DNA of 64,000 bases from Hyposmocoma kahamanoa (Eukaryota; Arthropoda; Insecta; Lepidoptera; Cosmopterigidae). The notes under the pieces are model-generated. The model ran no database searches. It was not told where the DNA came from and saw only the letters and a list, made by a program, of their open reading frames with translations. The DNA is taken from NCBI RefSeq assembly GCF_003589595.1, contig NW_020654878.1:710216-774215 (forward strand). Reading direction: 5' to 3'. This document shows, one piece after another, positions 61,749-64,000 of this stretch (its first letter is position 1; each line of letters starts with the position of its first letter). The translations under genes were made by a program, and so were the position numbers.

Positions 61749-64000
61749 CTGAAATATTGCGAAATAAATAATAAGATATTTATCATTGTTATTGATACAA
61801 ATATTGAAAAAACACAAAGAAAAATTCTATCATTTCGACTGGGCTTGAACCAGCATCTGTTGCCTGAACGTGACTATCGTCTGCCAACTGGGGTACGGAT
61901 CTAGCCGGCAGTCAATCGAGTCGGTGAGTATCTTACGCCGGTTGACAAATTCTTTCACCATGATGGCAATCATTACAGTGTATGCCAGAGAGACGGCAAG
62001 AAATTTGAAAAAATAAACTATATTATTTATCTTAAAGTAAGACCAATGGATTAAAACTAACTTATATAATAATAATAACAACTGAGAACCAATTACAGAT
62101 TCTCACAAATAGAAACATAATATAAGAATGCACAATTTAACGATATTACATTACGATAATTACGATATTATAGCGATAGGTTACGCTATAAACATAAGTT
62201 ATAAAGTTATGTATAGCGTCTGCCACGGTATGCAAGAAGACGTCGTCGGTTCGAATCCGACCGGATCGAAGGAATTTTTCCTGAGTGTTTTTTCTGAGTG
62301 TTCGATCTTTGTATTAATAATTATAACAAACTAGTGGAGTAATTTCACAAAAAATAATTGAATATCAATTCAATAAAAAAAATTAATTTATACTTCTTGT
62401 TTGGCATGACATACCTTAAATTTTCGAGATTCAATACTTTTATCCAATTGTCGCCATCTCTGGTTTTAAATATTTACTAAAGTTAATTTGTAAGAATCAA
62501 TACCCCATGGTTAATAGGTTTAAAAAAAATGATTACATTTCCAATGTCATGTAACAATCACTAAATTTCAAAAACCTAAAACGGACACGATATATGTGCA
62601 TTATTAATTAGATTTTTTTATTATTAAAAGACAGCTCACACTTACAAGCGAAAAAAAAATTTTTAATCAAGTTACCCACAGTAGATCCACAACTGGATAC
62701 TATAGATAGTTTTATTGTTAGAGCATATAAGACGTCATATTTACCTGTAGGAGGTAGGGTACAAATCGACGAAATAAGAAGAGATAACGCCAAAGATCAT
62801 GGCGGTGGTGAGGAATACATAAAACAGGATAAGACCCGAGATGGCACCGCCCGTGTTGTTGATGGCGACTGCCGCCGCGGCCGCGATTACCAAGATTATT
62901 ATAGTAAGCATCTGAAAAAGATGATCTTAGCTGTGGAGACGTCTTGCGACAAGTTTCATCAATTACTGCGTTCCGGTTTTGAAAGGTAGGCACATGGGAC
63001 TTGTCCACTTATATCACAGAGTGACAGGCGCTGTGGCAGTGCCCCTTAGAGCTTTGGGATATAAAGCTCTGAGTGGCACTGCAACTGCTGTAGATTACTC
63101 ACGCATTTGGCGCCGAGCAAATGTTTATCTTGTGTTGGATACAAGCAACCGGCAATTAGAAGAAATATTCTATTTTCATACAATTAAGGAAGAGGAAACT
63201 GCAATACTTCGGGCACATTGTGAGTGATTAACACTCTCTACTGTAATTCACTCTGCAGGGAAAAATCCAAGGCCGCAGAAGACGTAGTCGTAGAAAAACC
63301 ACATGGCTTTAAAATCTTGCAGAGTGGTTCAACGTAAGTACCACAGAACTGTTCCTAGTCGCTACTTCACGAACCCAAATTGCCACAATGATAGCCTACC
63401 TCCGGTAGGAGATGGCATCCCAATCGATGGCATCGAAATCGACACAGTCGCCGGTAGCGGCAACCTCGATTGTATTAAAATAGAATATGCACTTCTAGTT
63501 GCCGATTGCTTGTATTGTATCCAACACAAGACACACGAGCGCCGCTTACGACGCCTTAGTTGTACTGAAAGATTTTTTTCTATGTGTAATAGTTTCCGAG
63601 TTATTCAAAGATTTATTAAAAAAATGTGTGTTGTCAATACAGGGTAAAATCTTTGTACTTTTAATAGGTCGTTGACCTCCGTCGTTGATCAGCAAATAAT
63701 ACCATCATGATCAATCATCATGTGGCCGTGGCCGATAGTGTTTAATTTTGCGGTGTGTTTATTACTTCGCGAGGAATTTACACCCCCAAAATTTCATGAT
63801 TGACGGTCCAATACTTACATTTAAGTACCCTTGATGTATATTATATATAACAATATTATTTCACGCTGTGGACCAGCTAATTAAATATTTGATTTTGTTT
63901 ACTCACCTTTCGTCTTCCAGCTACAAATGAGATGAGAGCATTCAGAATGAAGAAGGATAGTCCGTGCGCGCATCCAGCCCATATAGTTTTGTCTTCTATA
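61621..64000 (-). CDS. MFS transporter, SV2-like (partial, 3' part; 3 exons)
   Basis: Exons 63907 to beyond 64000, 62745-62911 and 61621-61748 join in phase on the minus strand to give about 130 residues. Order: KTIWAGCAHGLSFFILNAL, a membrane segment from MLTIIILVIAAAAAVAINNT, a second from GLILFYVFLTTAMIFGVISS, then YFVDLYPTSYRGMIACLGMM and VARLSAFTGTNI, then a last hydrophobic part FYGAAALVLS. The FvDl.PT..Rgma......Rlg...G.n block lies between late membrane helices of major-facilitator carriers of the SV2/SLC22-like group. Such proteins are polytopic plasma-membrane or vesicle carriers; substrate unknown. The 5' end is outside the window. The third exon ends at a donor (GTAAGT) with one base of a split codon, so at least one more exon is needed. 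Confidence 0.8.
61830..61905 (-). repeat. tRNA-like relic
   Basis: The minus strand shows ccgtaccccagttggcagac (A-box-like) and gctggttcaagcccag (B-box-like). The stems do not close like a tRNA; probably a SINE head within the transporter intron. Confidence 0.4.
62010..62145. repeat. rep-E copy 2
   Basis: ttatcttaaagtaagaccaa, then acaactgagaaccaattaca: the same order as at 16270-16410. Confidence 0.6.
62205..62370 (+). repeat. SINE-2 copy
   Basis: gtctgccacggtatgcaaga, B box gtcggttcgaatccga, then ggatcgaaggaatttttc, a duplicated tttctgagtgtt and a tail ending aataattgaatatc. Lies in the transporter intron. Confidence 0.75.
62745..62911 (-). CDS. MFS transporter exon, middle
   Basis: Starts MLTIIILVIAAAAAVAINNT and ends YFVDLYPTSY plus two bases of Arg. 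GC-rich codons in an AT-rich region. Acceptor catctttttcag, donor GTAAAT. Two predicted membrane helices. Confidence 0.82.
62960..63090 (+). repeat. rep-A fragment
   Basis: attactgcgttccggttttg, then acatgggacttgtccactta, ending gctctgagtggcactgcaac. Lies in the transporter intron. Confidence 0.65.
63185..63335 (+). pseudogene. Short LINE C-terminal relic
   Basis: A plus-strand GKIQGRRRRSRRKTTWL, a stop and NLAEWF match the .gki.Grr..GRr..sWl.nlreW. ending of RTE-type LINEs; a YFGHIV-like piece precedes it in another frame. Confidence 0.55.
63340..63900. other. Transporter intron, no gene recognised
   Basis: A 114-codon plus ORF at 63303-63647 begins inside the LINE relic and has no family signature; it is more likely repeat-derived than a gene. 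Confidence 0.4.
63907..64000 (-). CDS. MFS transporter exon (5' end outside window)
   Basis: 31 codons visible: IEDKTIWAGCAHGLSFFILN, then ALISFVAGRRK. The donor GTGAGT follows AAG in phase 0. Confidence 0.78.

Noticed and set aside
63303..63647. 114-codon plus-strand ORF as a gene
   Set aside because: Begins within a LINE relic inside the transporter intron and shows no recognisable domain.

Overview
This looks like nuclear DNA of a lepidopteran insect (moth or butterfly). It is AT-rich. Two intron-containing host genes were found, both on the minus strand. Most of the rest is mobile-element debris of kinds typical of Lepidoptera: jockey/CR1- and RTE-like LINE 3' ends with short microsatellite tails, tRNA-headed SINEs, several mariner elements, short TIR/foldback elements and a Penelope-like element. 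There is nothing prokaryotic, no CRISPR array and no recognisable virus. The species cannot be told from the sequence alone.

Host gene 1 (22236-35409, minus) is a complete coding model for a CD36 / class B scavenger receptor family protein. Ten coding exons join in phase to give 532 codons. It has an N-terminal membrane segment, an ectodomain with the six-cysteine cluster of the family, a C-terminal membrane segment and a cytoplasmic tail with a Glu-Leu-Leu motif. Intron 3 (32412-33991) is best read as GC-AG. Intron 8 carries a mariner element with an intact 339-codon transposase, antisense to the host gene. Intron 2 is largely a 530-bp foldback element. A palindromic MITE lies about 50 bp beyond the stop codon, probably in the 3' UTR.

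Host gene 2 (61621 to beyond 64000, minus) is the 3' part of a major-facilitator transporter resembling the SV2 group. Three consecutive exons join in phase. The 5' end is outside the window and the last exon was not located.

Layout: 1-21.9 kb, LINE/SINE relics, a Penelope-like GIY-YIG relic (8.2 kb), a 966-bp hAT-type foldback element with exact 8-bp target duplication (11.4-12.3 kb) and one copy of the palindromic MITE (7.1 kb); 21.9-35.4 kb, the CD36-family gene and its intronic insertions; 35.5-36.8 kb, a decayed full-length second mariner; 37-61 kb, dense LINE, SINE and repeat debris, including two foldback pieces of the Penelope-like terminal repeat (60.0-61.0 kb); 61.6-64 kb, the transporter gene.

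Repeat labels used below: rep-A, a ~300-bp repeat seen about 15 times; rep-B, a repeat framed by accgacttc and gaggaggttctc (5 copies); rep-C, an ATT-tailed repeat (3 copies); rep-D, rep-E and rep-F, two copies each; SINE-1 (head ccgtggtagtgtaatgg), SINE-2 (head gcgtctggcacgg) and SINE-3 (tRNA-Ser-like head). I found no clear undescribed functional system. The most interesting content is the fully resolved CD36-family gene and the way transposons are embedded in it.
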